From positions 13,456,001-13,516,000 of the forward strand of contig OU612072.1 of NCBI GenBank assembly GCA_914767715.1: DNA of 60,000 nt, written 5' to 3'. Position numbers and translations under genes: made by a program. Each line of letters opens with the position of its first letter. Position 1 is the first letter of the stretch. Under the pieces are notes generated by a model. The model saw nothing but the letters and a program-made list of their open reading frames with translations. It made no database searches and was not told the origin of the DNA. Source of the stretch: Membranipora membranacea. Its lineage: Eukaryota > Bryozoa > Gymnolaemata > Cheilostomatida > Membraniporidae. This document shows positions 1-10,142 of this stretch, piece by piece.

Positions 1-230
1 CCAAATTGATGACCTATGGGAAACTCTCTAACCAATTAATAGGCTTACCTCTCCATCAAGATGTAGCGTTTTAGTCTTGCATAACTATTTATGCAAACAA
101 TCACAATACCTGTAAATTATGATTCGTATACCAGTACAGATATCTGAGAATTGGTGAGGCACACCAGGAAGAATGATTTAACAGAAGAAATATTTCACCA
201 TGGCTAATAAGCATTTCTGGTTTTGTTTGG

Positions 231-238
231 TATATAAG
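231..238 (+). promoter_or_regulatory. TATA box of first secreted-protein copy
   Basis: TATATAAG lies 104 bp before the ATG of the first secreted-protein copy. The second copy has TATAAAAG 106 bp before its ATG. The matching spacing in two paralogues supports both as core promoters. Transcription start is inferred to be about 30 bp downstream. Confidence 0.55.
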
Positions 239-334
239 CCTGGATGCATTCCTAAGACATCCAAACTGACAACATCAGTTGAAGAGACATTCAAACAATC
301 TTATATCATTTTCTTCTGAAAGGTTACATACAAA

Positions 335-1860
335 ATGCCTGACAAGTTGTTTGTAGCAGGTATAAATATCATTCATGGTACGCTTAAATAGACAGTGTTT
401 TTTACATTTGTCCAAGCTAATTCTACAGTTGTTTTATCAATACATTCCACAGAACACAAAATCAATGCTGATGTTGATGACAAACTCTTGGAAGTCTACA
501 TATTTATTCCTGGAAAACTCTTACCTTTTATTGTCATGTTATGTTTTACTTATTGTAGTGTTTACGTTGGCATTAGTCAACTCTACCGGGGCCCACCATG
601 AGAAAGTGAGGGATTACTCTGCGGATGATGGTTCTGCATATTGGGAAGCTCTGATGGTTTATTTTGATATAGAGACTTATTTTTGTGAGTTTAAAAGGCA
701 AATAAACTTTTTTAAAGCAGTATGACTATTTTGATTCTCCATTGAGTACCAATGGTATTGGAATTAATTGCCGTGTTGTACCAGCGATAAGGATTTCCCT
801 TAGGAGGAGAAAACTTTTTTAGATCATCTCTGCATTCTCATCACTCAGTACACATAATTTTATATTTAGTTTTAATGCAAGCAGTGGATTGACATAATTG
901 ATGTAACTAATGCCAACCATTTTTATCCATTAAGATATCTGGGGAAAAATCACTGAGAGTGTTCCTGGCAACAAAATCAAGAATAGAAACCTGCAGCCAT
1001 TTTCTTGGCTTGAATCTCCACAATGTAGGTTAAAAAAATAATGACAAACTACTTCTTCTAAACACCAAACATAAGAAATTTGCCCTAACGCGATAAATGG
1101 GTAGTGATTAGCTTTTTTTGGTATATCTAATGTTGACAACCTCGAAGTTCAGCTATTAATTGTTAGTATTGTCGTGGAGTGACTGTAAAATCCCCATCAA
1201 TTACGCTATTTCAGGCTTAGTTTAGTTTAGTGTATTTATTATCAGATCCAATATTATTATGTGATGATAAATGGAAAGCAAATGGTAAATATGTGACTTT
1301 CCTCCTGCAAATTTTCATGAAGCTGATAATCAATTAGCTTGCTTCATCTTTACAGGCAGCAGACCTTTTAGAAGACTCATTCTAACAAATCCAATACTGC
1401 GTAACCAGCCCAAAAATTCATCTGGACCAGATTGAGCACCACACAATCATTTAAGTAGTAGGGAAAACAATCTGTAGATGGAGAAGCCTTCAGACTGTGT
1501 TAGGCAAATACCCTCAGGGGTTTATTATCCAAGAAACTGCTAAGGCGACACATGTACAGGTGAGACAGCATAAACTCCTCCCATCAAAGTGATATATTTA
1601 CCAATTACAAAGATGGATATGTTAATAATCATACATTTTCAATTTGTTCATGGTCTATAATATGAAACATGGTGCCAGTTTTGTGCTTTGATTGATTAGT
1701 ATTTTTCTTATTGGTTGTCATACAAATTCCCCGGAAACTGATGATTTCATCCATATTTACCTACTCCTTTGGATTTTTAGGTACCCAAGAGATTGTTTTC
1801 AGAGCACTAGCCGCCATACTGCACCTGATGGATTGTGTGAAGCAGATATAAGTGCAGCGA
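335..1860 (+). pseudogene. Broken copy of small secreted protein gene
   Basis: Exons: 335-359 (25 nt, phase 1), 559-684, 1356-1559 and about 1781-1843. Exons 1-2 encode a signal peptide (MPDKLFVAVFTLALVNS) followed by a segment with the motif GSAYWEAL and an acidic/aromatic helix-like stretch. Exon 3 aligns with exon 3 of the paralogue at 4761 but has an in-frame TAA at 1383-1385, a second TAA further on, and a 4-nt deletion. The exon 2 donor is also one base out of phase with exon 3. The last exon carries two cysteines (RDCFQS, GLCEA) and is conserved in the paralogue. The early exons look undamaged, so decay may be recent or a shorter product may be made. Function is unknown; I recognise no family. 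Confidence 0.6.
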
Positions 1861-3646
1861 GCAGAGCTTGTAAACCTCAAAATAAAACGCAATGACCAAT
1901 AGAATTTACTCCAATATTTATCTTCATTGCTTTTATTTATTTATTCTGTCAATAGAAACAGAAATGATGGCCAATTAAAATTTTGTTATTTCTTTGCAGC
2001 AGTGACCATTTTTTAAGGCTTGGCATCATTAATAGCCAACACAAAAGCGTAGCAAACGCAAATCAATTCCTCCGCTAATAAATCTTGATTGACAAAAACA
2101 ACTATGATAAAGCAGGATATTTACAGTCTCAAGGGGCATATATATATATATATACATAGATATCTGGTAGGCCATTATCCAGATTAAATCCTTGCTTCTA
2201 TATTTGTCAGTGCCAATAGCTCCCACAATATTCACCACAGCACCATCAGAAAGTTAAACTTGTTTGCAGAAACATCACTGACAACTCTTCAGTTGTCTTA
2301 CTGATGTTTTAAGACAAGAAAGTACATTGCAATGATCTTCCTGTATAGTTTCCTCATGACTTGTCAAATATGATTGATTAGTTTCTTACTTGTAGAAAAT
2401 CTTAGACATGAGTGAGCAATAGTGAGAGCACACGGTCATACGATTGTGCAATGAAAAATTTAGGTTCTAACCACCTTTCACTTTTAGTATCAACACATTG
2501 TTCCCATGGGTTCAGGGGTATTCTACATCATAACTTCAACAGTTATTTTCTCACCAGTATATCAAACAAATAAGCGCTTTTCATTTTTGGTTTGGTTAAT
2601 TTTTCATCATCCGCTAACCAAATGACAGCTAAAAATAATGAGAATGTATGAAGTAGCATCAGAGATTGGTTGATCTATCAAGCTGGTCATGGTTTGGAAA
2701 AATAAATGCTTGAATTCTTCTACCGCTAGGATAAATGATTCATAGGAGTTTTACCCTACAGAGGGCGAAATCAATTGCCAATAAATCAACTATCTAGCAG
2801 AGCGAAGTTATCCCTACCTTCTTTTATCAATGAAGGGCCATCAACCGAAACATTAAAAACACAAAATATTCATCTAAAATTCTGTGAATGAAGGTGATCT
2901 TAAAAGTGAGTTATTGCAGGTCAATCAGTTAAGCGTAGGTGACCCACACCTAGATTCAGTGGCTTAAGTGGTGTTGCCGCACCAAAAATACGTCCTTCTG
3001 TCATGCAACTACCTTCCTTTGAGGCTATGACAATTGAAACAAATCGTCTATGAGGCTTCTCATAAGGTAGTTGGCCAATAGCAAATTCAACCGTGTATCA
3101 TATATATATATCATAGAGAAGGGATATATCTTTACTCTGATATAACATGAAGTATATATAAACAAGGAATTCATCTGGTTTCAGAAACAGACAATCTACT
3201 CAATCAATTACTACTTTCATTCATGAATTGTAGTACTTTCCTACCTTATGTCAGACAGATATGCAATCACATGTTGTTGAAGTGTTGCCCTGTAGACAGG
3301 AAAAGTTAACTGTTTATTTCATAGCAGGCAATGTCCTCTGCTTTTTTATTTGAAATCTTGCGCAACAGTCATTAGCATGCATTACAGTCTGGTGACAGTG
3401 GCCAGTGCAAAATCTGGACACAGAGTAAGGACTTTTACTCAATATTATGTCAGAGTCCACTATATGAGGTAGTTTATACTGAAAATCATGAAGTAACAAT
3501 TTCAAGAATTTTAACTACCCATTGAAATTCAAAATTTGAGATCCAATGTGTTGGAATCTGCTCTATGGGGTAGCTCCTATTCGGTAAATTGTGAAGAAAC
3601 AATGACAACAATTTTAACTACCAATCATAATTCATAAATTTTAGAT
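1861..3646. other. Intergenic, no gene seen
   Basis: AT-rich sequence with a short TA dinucleotide run near 2139-2155 and another near 3100-3110. No exon with good splice sites and no recognisable domain was found on either strand. Confidence 0.5.
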
Positions 3647-3702
3647 CCTAGGTAATTATTATTTCCTTTTTGCACCTCAAAAGGAAATAATAATTACCTA
3701 GG
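3647..3702. repeat. Perfect 24-bp hairpin
   Basis: Two perfectly complementary 24-bp arms (3647-3670 and 3679-3702) flank an 8-nt loop (TGCACCTC). Each arm starts or ends with CCTAGG. This could be a minimal foldback transposon or an RNA hairpin. The 8-nt loop is short for an animal pre-miRNA, and I see no clear target duplication. Confidence 0.8.
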
Positions 3703-3791
3703 TTTTTGACTCAATCTATGACTTCATAACAGTGTTACCTTAGTTGTGTCTCCATAGTCAGATCACCTGACTAGACTAGAGAAACTTATGC

Positions 3792-4036
3792 TAGCCTGTC
3801 TTGACAAGCTTTGTTCGGTGGGGGGGGGGGGGGGGGGGGTGGAGGAACAAAGCTTGTCAACTCTTTGTATAGGAATGTATACAAATTGATTAGTGTGATG
3901 AAGGAGTTATCTTCTCGATCGCAAGAGAAGACAATATTTAATATTTAATATCGACTGCTCGACAGTCGAGCATGCAAGAGTTGACAAGCTTTGTTCCCTC
4001 CCCCCCCCACCAAACAAAGCTTGTCAAGACAGGCTA
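3792..4036. mobile_element. Foldback element, Mutator-like TSD
   Basis: A 245-bp element bounded by inverted repeats starting TAGCCTGTCTTGACAAGC. Each terminal block is itself a hairpin: GACAAGCTTTGTTC, then a long G (or C) run, then its reverse complement. The left block contains a run of more than 20 G. The middle holds further palindromes, such as CTTCTCGATCGCAAGAGAAG. Flanking 9-mers AACTTATGC and AGTGTATGC match at 6 of 9 positions, suggesting a degenerate 9-bp target duplication. A 50-bp relative at 59540 has a perfect one. A 9-bp duplication with long inverted repeats fits Mutator-like elements. No transposase is encoded, so the element is non-autonomous. Confidence 0.75.
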
Positions 4037-4310
4037 AGTGTATGCCAAAGTATAAAATGTTTGTATTTTATGAACACAATGATTTACTGTGGTGTCATGG
4101 TATCAGTTCTGGCATTCCATTTAAAAACATGGTCATATTGTATCTGCCGAATTTATTACCTGTGTGTTTCCTTAAATTTAATATTGGTGTATGATTGGAT
4201 TGCTTGTTTTGAGTCAATGTTGTGTTCTAAATATTGACACATCCTATTTCCAGACAGGTTCAAGGAAATATCCTATTTAGATATTTCAATAATAATGATT
4301 GATGGGTTAG

Positions 4311-4553
4311 GGGATATCCCTTTGTAGCCCTAGAGTTGTTTCTCCAGTTTTTTGCTTTGCTGGGTTACTCATGCATGCCATATGATGTTAAACGCCTCAT
4401 TCCTATAGTAAGGTTGATATTTTTATGATGATCAATGCATTAGGGGATATCCCTTTGCAGGACCAGAAGGATTTCTCCAACAATCTTTTGCTAAGCAGGT
4501 TACACATGTGTGAATGATGACGTTAAACACCTCATCCCTATAGCAACATATGG
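4311..4553 (+). repeat. Two-copy direct repeat, ~130 bp
   Basis: Two diverged direct copies begin at about 4311 and 4442. Shared words include TTAGGGGATATCCCTTTG, TTTCTCCA, TTTTGCT, GGTTAC, and a closing segment GTTAAA(C/T)(G/A)CCTCAT(T/C)CCTATAG. They sit 100-350 bp upstream of the TATA box of the intact secreted-protein gene and could be duplicated promoter-proximal sequence or a repeat element. Confidence 0.7.
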
Positions 4554-4654
4554 GTATGGATTAACATAAATACCAAAGCAATAGTTTCCTTGTATTTTTA
4601 TGGAGCAAGATTTTCAGATGTGCGTGGAAATTCTTTGAGGCAATCCATTTAATG

Positions 4655-4662
4655 TATAAAAG
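4655..4662 (+). promoter_or_regulatory. TATA box of second secreted-protein gene
   Basis: TATAAAAG lies 106 bp upstream of the ATG at 4761, mirroring the spacing of the paralogue at 335. Confidence 0.6.
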
Positions 4663-4760
4663 CGATGAGCTTTCAAACCATAGTCATTCAAATGACATTG
4701 GTTTAAAAAGAGTAAGGTAAAGGGGATTTTTGTTTCAATTCTTTCAAACAATTCATAACA

Positions 4761-5700
4761 ATGTCTTCCAAATTGGTGTTAGCAGGTAACTATCAAAATT
4801 TGGTAGATTGTTTCCAACCCTTAAATCTAATGTGGACCATTGCTGACTCATTGTTACTTTTTGGTTGGGTAGATTCAAGTGATATGTGCACAAGTGTTCA
4901 CTTGTGATTATATTGCTAGAATCGGACAATAACCAAGACTATGATTTGTATTTCTTTCCTATTGTAGTGTTCATTCTGGCTTCAATCGGCTCAAACATGG
5001 CTCGTCAGGAGAAGGTGAGGGCTTACTTTGAAGAACATGGATCTGCATACTGGGAAGCACTGGTGCTGTACTATGATATTGAGTCGTATTTCGTAAGTCA
5101 TATTACTTATTTATATAACTGACACATATTAACTGAAAGCATAATGCGAAGATATACGTGATTAACAGTAATTTAATTAGATTCCTTCCAACTACTCTTA
5201 TTTCTTGTTGTAGATTACTGCAGCAACTTCATTGAGACCGTATATGTAACTGACAAGTATAGGAAGCTGTCATAACTTTCTTGAATCTTGAATACAGTTA
5301 CCGAAAGGAAAACATTAAAGTAGAAATATTTTGGCAACCAATCCATAAAAAAACAATGTCGGAGTAGAAGGTTCTCATATATCTCTGCTGTCTCTTTGGC
5401 AACTGGGGTCTGCTTGACTTCCAGGTGTGCTCTGACAAAGGCAACTGAAATCTTGACGCTCAGTAGTCAAGGATGTTGAGCTTGATATGACCCCTTGATT
5501 TTAGTCAAGCTCTTTTTATTTTACAGGCTGCAAACCTCCTAGAAGAGTCATTCTACCAGATCCAATACTGTTTATCTAGTCCAAACATCCATCTCAACCA
5601 TTTGGAGTATCAGACAATCATTGAGATAGTTGGAAAAACTATTTTCAGATGGAGAAACTATTCTTCAGACTGTGTCAGACAGAGACCTTCAGGGGTTTAA
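4761..5700 (+). CDS. Small secreted protein, unknown family
   Basis: Exons are 4761-4785 (25 nt, phase 1), 4968-5092 (phase 0) and 5527-5700, giving 107 aa. Junctions are GTAACT, GTAAGT and TTTTACAG. Residues 1-20 form a signal peptide (MSSKLVLAVFILASIGS), so secretion is inferred. The mature part has GSAYWEALVLYYDIESYF, then AANLLEESF, two cysteines (IQYCLSS, SSDCVR) and a W/R-rich stretch FRWRNY. It looks helical. The paralogue at 335 reads several residues beyond the TAA used here, and an exon-like block at 6115-6177 (PECIQSYS, GLCEA; donor GTATAG) matches the paralogue's last exon. The present stop may therefore be premature, removing two cysteines. Function unknown. Confidence 0.65.
5425..5436 (+). 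repeat. SINE core fragment
   Basis: The stretch around CCAGGTGTGCTCTGAC matches the central core of the SINE family seen more fully at 38477 and 28045. Only this short part is present, inside the intron before exon 3 of the secreted-protein gene. Confidence 0.4.
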
Positions 5701-6114
5701 TTTCCCATAAACCCTTATGGTGACACTTGCAAAGGTGAGTGGCAGGGTGAAGATGGCAAAGGATACTGAAATCGGATATTATGAGTCATTACTCTTTAAT
5801 TTCGGGTATAAAACCCCGAACCGTTTAGCATTTACTCTTTTTGTGGGAAGATACCAATCATTCACAGAGCGCAATAAAAAACATGCCTGTTTATTTGATA
5901 TATGCTCTACCAGAAGCGTTGAAATAATTTAGCTACATGACCAACATAAGGAATAAAAAGGCAGACCTTGAATTCATGCAACAACCTTTGTGTGAACAGT
6001 GGTCAATGTTCTCGGTTTTTTTTAATGCTGAATTCTCCCACTTCACAACATGAACAAAAACACATATTACATCAATTCTGACAATGGCTTATCAAGTTAT
6101 TTCATCCTTTACAG

Positions 6115-6177
6115 GTACACCGGAGTGTATTCAGAGCTATAGCAACCATCATGCACTATATGGGCTGTGTGAAGCAG
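6115..6177 (+). pseudogene. Exon-4 remnant of secreted-protein gene
   Basis: An acceptor (TTTACAG) and donor (GCAG/GTATAG) bracket a block encoding PECIQSYSNHHALYGLCEA. It aligns with the last exon of the copy at 335 (PRDCFQS...GLCEA). The preceding exon ends in a stop before its donor, so the block is either unused or marks a frame lost upstream. Its conservation in both copies argues that it was once coding. Confidence 0.5.
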
Positions 6178-6417
6178 GTATAGACTGCTGCACCAAAGGT
6201 CAAAGATATTATCAGTATTTGAAACAACTTTTACCTCTACCGTCCACCAATTTACCTTTAATTTCCATCGATTTTAATCAAAAGATACTCATTATAATTC
6301 TGTATTATTCAATGATATACTATTTCATATTCAGGTTTAGACTGCCAATACATCATATTTATTGGATTTTATTATTGTTTTTCATAAAAAAAGGTTCTAG
6401 GAAGTTATCATAGTTAG

Positions 6418-7263
6418 CAGAAGTTAAAAGAATGTTGAGCTTCTTAAGGTGATTATTGCAAATATCCCAGAAAAGAAGACAGCATGCTATCCAAAGATGT
6501 AGTTTGCCAAAAGTCCCAGTCAAATGAGATATTGTAAGAGTTATTCATGTCAAACTTAGATCATATGCATTCGTGATTGCTCTACAACTAGTTTTATAAC
6601 ATCTCTAAACATTTTGCACAACCATTCATCCAGTATCAGCACAAATGGAGATTATTCACAGTGACAAGACTCGTCTCGCAGTTCTCAGACAATTTATCAT
6701 CTGTGTATGTTTACTATATACTTTGATGTGCAGACGCATTGTATTGGTATAGCACAAAATCAATGCTTAGTTTATCGTTTTGTTTACATTCACTGTTGGA
6801 TTGGCAAATTTATGAAGCAGATGGAAAGCGACTGATCCTGTTTTACCCGATTACATCCTTTGTTGATTACAATACCAGCTTCTCCGAAAAGACAAGATAA
6901 AATGAGCAGCATAAAAATCATATGTGATCCGGATCAACAGCTCAGAAGATCCATAAAAGGATCCAATTTATACAAAAACAAATGCTATGATTCAAACACT
7001 TTTTGCAAGCCGAATATTCATGCAGATTTTGCTTGACTGCTGTTTCAAGGATATGACAGCACATTTGTTGAGCATACTTTGTTGTAACAAACGTGATCAG
7101 TCTGAGAAAATGGAAAACATAATGGGATCACACAAGCTGGCCATTCTAACCATCTATTATGCACTTTTTATTTGGCAAACGATATCATCCTAGTCAGTTG
7201 TTTTTCATAATAAGTCATAGAAATTTGCCAACAACCATTGGCTGATCAATTGTTAAAGAAAAA
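6418..7263. other. Intergenic, no gene seen
   Basis: AT-rich sequence without supported exons. The short open frames lack splice context and sequence resemblance to anything I know. Confidence 0.45.
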
Positions 7264-8471
7264 TTACCCTCCAGCCAAGGCAGAGAATCCTGTGATATAT
7301 CGTATAGCTCTGAATTCCCCAATGTAGAGGGTGTCTGTATCATCGTAATAAGTTACTGACCAGGGCATGAACAAGTTACACTCATTGTAGGGTCCATCTC
7401 TCCACCCTGTCTGTCCTGTGCATATTGACATGACTTTGTAGTTGAATTCATTTTCACCAGCTACCAGTCGTATCCTGAAAAAAAGGTGCAAAGTGTATTG
7501 TGATTTTTAAAATGCAAACAAATAACTTCATAGGTAAATTAATTTGGTAACCAAGTCATTCTCAATATACATTGAAGTCTGTATCAATGTGTTCAAAGAT
7601 TAACTGGAGTGAATTATGTGGGGTTTTTCCCATGTTTCATTATTTTTTGGATTGGAAAGCCGAACAAGGCAATATTTTAAAAAAATTGCAGTATCAGAGT
7701 CACTGGCCTGTCTGGGCACTTGGGCAAGCAATAGTTTCAAACCAGATTAATCGGATGGTCGCCACACCAGTCCCTGACTACATGACCATACCACTTAACT
7801 ACTTTATAGTTGTAAATATAAACATCTGAATTTTAATATTTTCTTGACACAGGAACAGAATAAAAATAATCATCATGTTGGGTTATGTGTATATCAACCC
7901 TCTGGAGTTATCAGTGGCAGTGACTGAGGAGTGATTGATAGTATGACCCATGCAGTACTATAATTGAGACTCACCTAGCAGTGGTAATGGGAATACAACA
8001 AAAACAGCGCTTTTGAATTATTACCTGTTATTCCCGTTGCCCAACACTACAAAACTTCCTCCATTGCTGTCAATTTGCACAAGTTCCACTGGATTTTTTA
8101 TCCTGCTTTCTGTTTACAGCCCATCCAAGAATCCTGCAACTAGATCCAAACAACATTGTATTATGACCATGTTCATGTTTCGTTTATTTCTCTATAATGC
8201 TAGTAGCGTTCCACCCAATTTGCTATGTAAGCCTGTTGAATAAATGAATAAATATATAAATAATGGAGGTGACAATTGAAAGAATGATGCAGAAAACTTT
8301 ATCAGTGACACATTGCTTCATGAACTATATTAAATTTTAACCTGTCATCGGTGATGTAAGAAGTTCTGTATGACCATGATCAGTGTCCACCCTCATAATC
8401 CCATGATTGAAAGTAACAAATTCTGAAGAGCACTGCTGGTTTAGAACCACAATACCTCTGGCAAAACTCAT
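7264..8471 (-). CDS. NHL-repeat-like protein, 5'-incomplete
   Basis: Minus-strand exons 8471-8342, 8109-8025 and 7474-7264 join in phase (1, then 2) to an open frame of 141 codons ending in TAA. The last exon reads GWRDGPYNECNLFMPWSV, then DTLYIGEFRAIRYI. This fits the NHL-repeat consensus (G-x-x-DGP ... P-x-x-V ... LYI-x-(D/E)-x-x-x-IR-x-I). The middle exon also looks like one repeat (VLGNGNNRIRLV). NHL repeats build beta-propellers used for protein or RNA binding. An in-frame TGA lies just upstream of the first ATG (8471-8469), and the first donor (GTTAAA) is weak. The true 5' end is therefore missing, or this is a gene relic. No signal peptide is visible. Confidence 0.5.
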
Positions 8472-10000
8472 TCTTCAGTCAGAGGCAACCTTGGTTACCA
8501 TGTTTTCGATCGGGTCTGCAAGAAAAATCACTAATCACAAATCACATATCACATACCATAAAATTTTAGTACAAACTTATCCAATATAACTGATTCTTGC
8601 AATTTTAACCAAAAATTTGATCAACCTCACATTTCACTCATAACAAATAACAAGAGCATATCGGGTATCACATTGCACTGCCTGACCATAAACTGCTAAA
8701 TAAAGGATTTTAAGATCCTGGCTATCGCGTGAGTAGCCGCACCTCACTACGCATACTCTTCCCTTGCAGAGGTGAAACAGTGTGATTGATAACTAGTTAG
8801 TTTAGTATATTTTTTTATTACAATTGCTCAATAATAGAGTCAAACTGGGCCACTCTGCACTCATGGCATCACCCCACCCATCCGAACTATCAAGAGACAC
8901 TGCAAATATGCTTGGCCAGAGTTAGTGACAAGCGATAATAATACCTGCGCAAGGGCATAGATAGTAGCACCTCTAACCATCATAAAGCTGGGTAATAAAC
9001 CAGCACAGCACACATATATTACCCTAGTATAACAGTATATTGAGGTCAAAAAGTTTAACTTTAAACTTTAACTATAAACTTTTAGTAAACCTCAATAAAT
9101 AAATAAATACCTGTCCTTTGGCTTTGGTGGTAAGTTTAGTTTAGTTCCTCGGATAGCATAGCATGACCGGAATAGACATCAATGGACAACTACTAGAGGT
9201 AATGAGCTATATCTGAAATAAAATATTATTTAAAAATAGTCCGTGAGAATTATATCAGGAAACTATTAAAAAAAATTATTGCATGTTAGAAGATTTATTT
9301 CAATAATAGTTTTTAATAAAAAATATTAAGGAAATTGACACTTTTGTAAATATTTATTAACAGCTATTGCAGACAATATTACACCGTTGGAAAAAATCCG
9401 GTCGCTTGCAATGAAAAAGTAAACAACAAGAAAACAGCTTGAGCCTTCTTCTTCTTGATGGGCATTGCCTGTGTGAAAAGGAGCCAGCACTCTCATGATT
9501 TTGAAAGAGGACAAGTCAGGAATGACCAGGGCGATTCATAGCAAGTGAGTGGCTGGAAAATGCGAGGGTGGGCCATGTTGGTACATCGCACATACACCGC
9601 ACAGCAGTTAAACCTTGAGCGAGGCATGTGCGATTAGGTGCGATGTGTTGAGCGTAGTATAGGCAGTGTATGGGCCATGCAAGGGCGGGAGTGAGCCTTG
9701 CATGGGCGATACACACCCCCAAAATGACTACTTACCGATAGATGTAACTCAGAGCGGTCCCCCCCATCCATTCAAGTCCAGTTATCCTCTCAACTATCTC
9801 GCACAGATAGTTGTAACCATGAGCCATTCCCTTCCCCGATTCCCAGTCCAGTTCCTCCCACCTATCTCGCAAAGGTATTTAAAACCCAGAGCCATTGCCT
9901 CCCATTCATTTATCTTGCCCGATAAATATGTTAATATTTTGTCCATATCCCCCCCCCCCTAAAGCCAGCCCAAAAGTCAGGTCAATTATATTCTCAGCCC
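8472..10000. other. Intergenic, C-rich and low-complexity patches
   Basis: No supported exon. It contains GTTTAGTTTAGT-type words near 8790 and 9130, and a GC-richer patch at 9540-9720 with partly repeated GCATG/TGCGATG words. A C-run occurs near 9950. The open frames here (up to 98 codons) are low-complexity and lack splice context. Confidence 0.45.
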
Positions 10001-10142
10001 AGATAGAGTCGGCGTACTCGTTACCTCCCCCCTCAGATAGAGTCAGCGTACTCAGCATATTCACAGGCAGATAGAGTCGGCATGCTCGATACATTTTCAC
10101 TTAGATAGAGTTGCCGTACTCGTTTTAGAGAGTCGACGTACT
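10001..10142 (+). repeat. Minisatellite, ~20-bp core
   Basis: About five degenerate copies of AGATAGAGTCGGCGTACTCG start near 10001, 10035, 10069, 10103 and 10126, at a period of roughly 34 bp with variable spacers. Each copy ends in GTACTC or GCTCG. No coding link is seen. Confidence 0.75.

Noticed and set aside
3818-3840. Long G run as a regulatory element
   Set aside because: It is part of the foldback element's terminal hairpin and may vary in length by slippage or assembly error.
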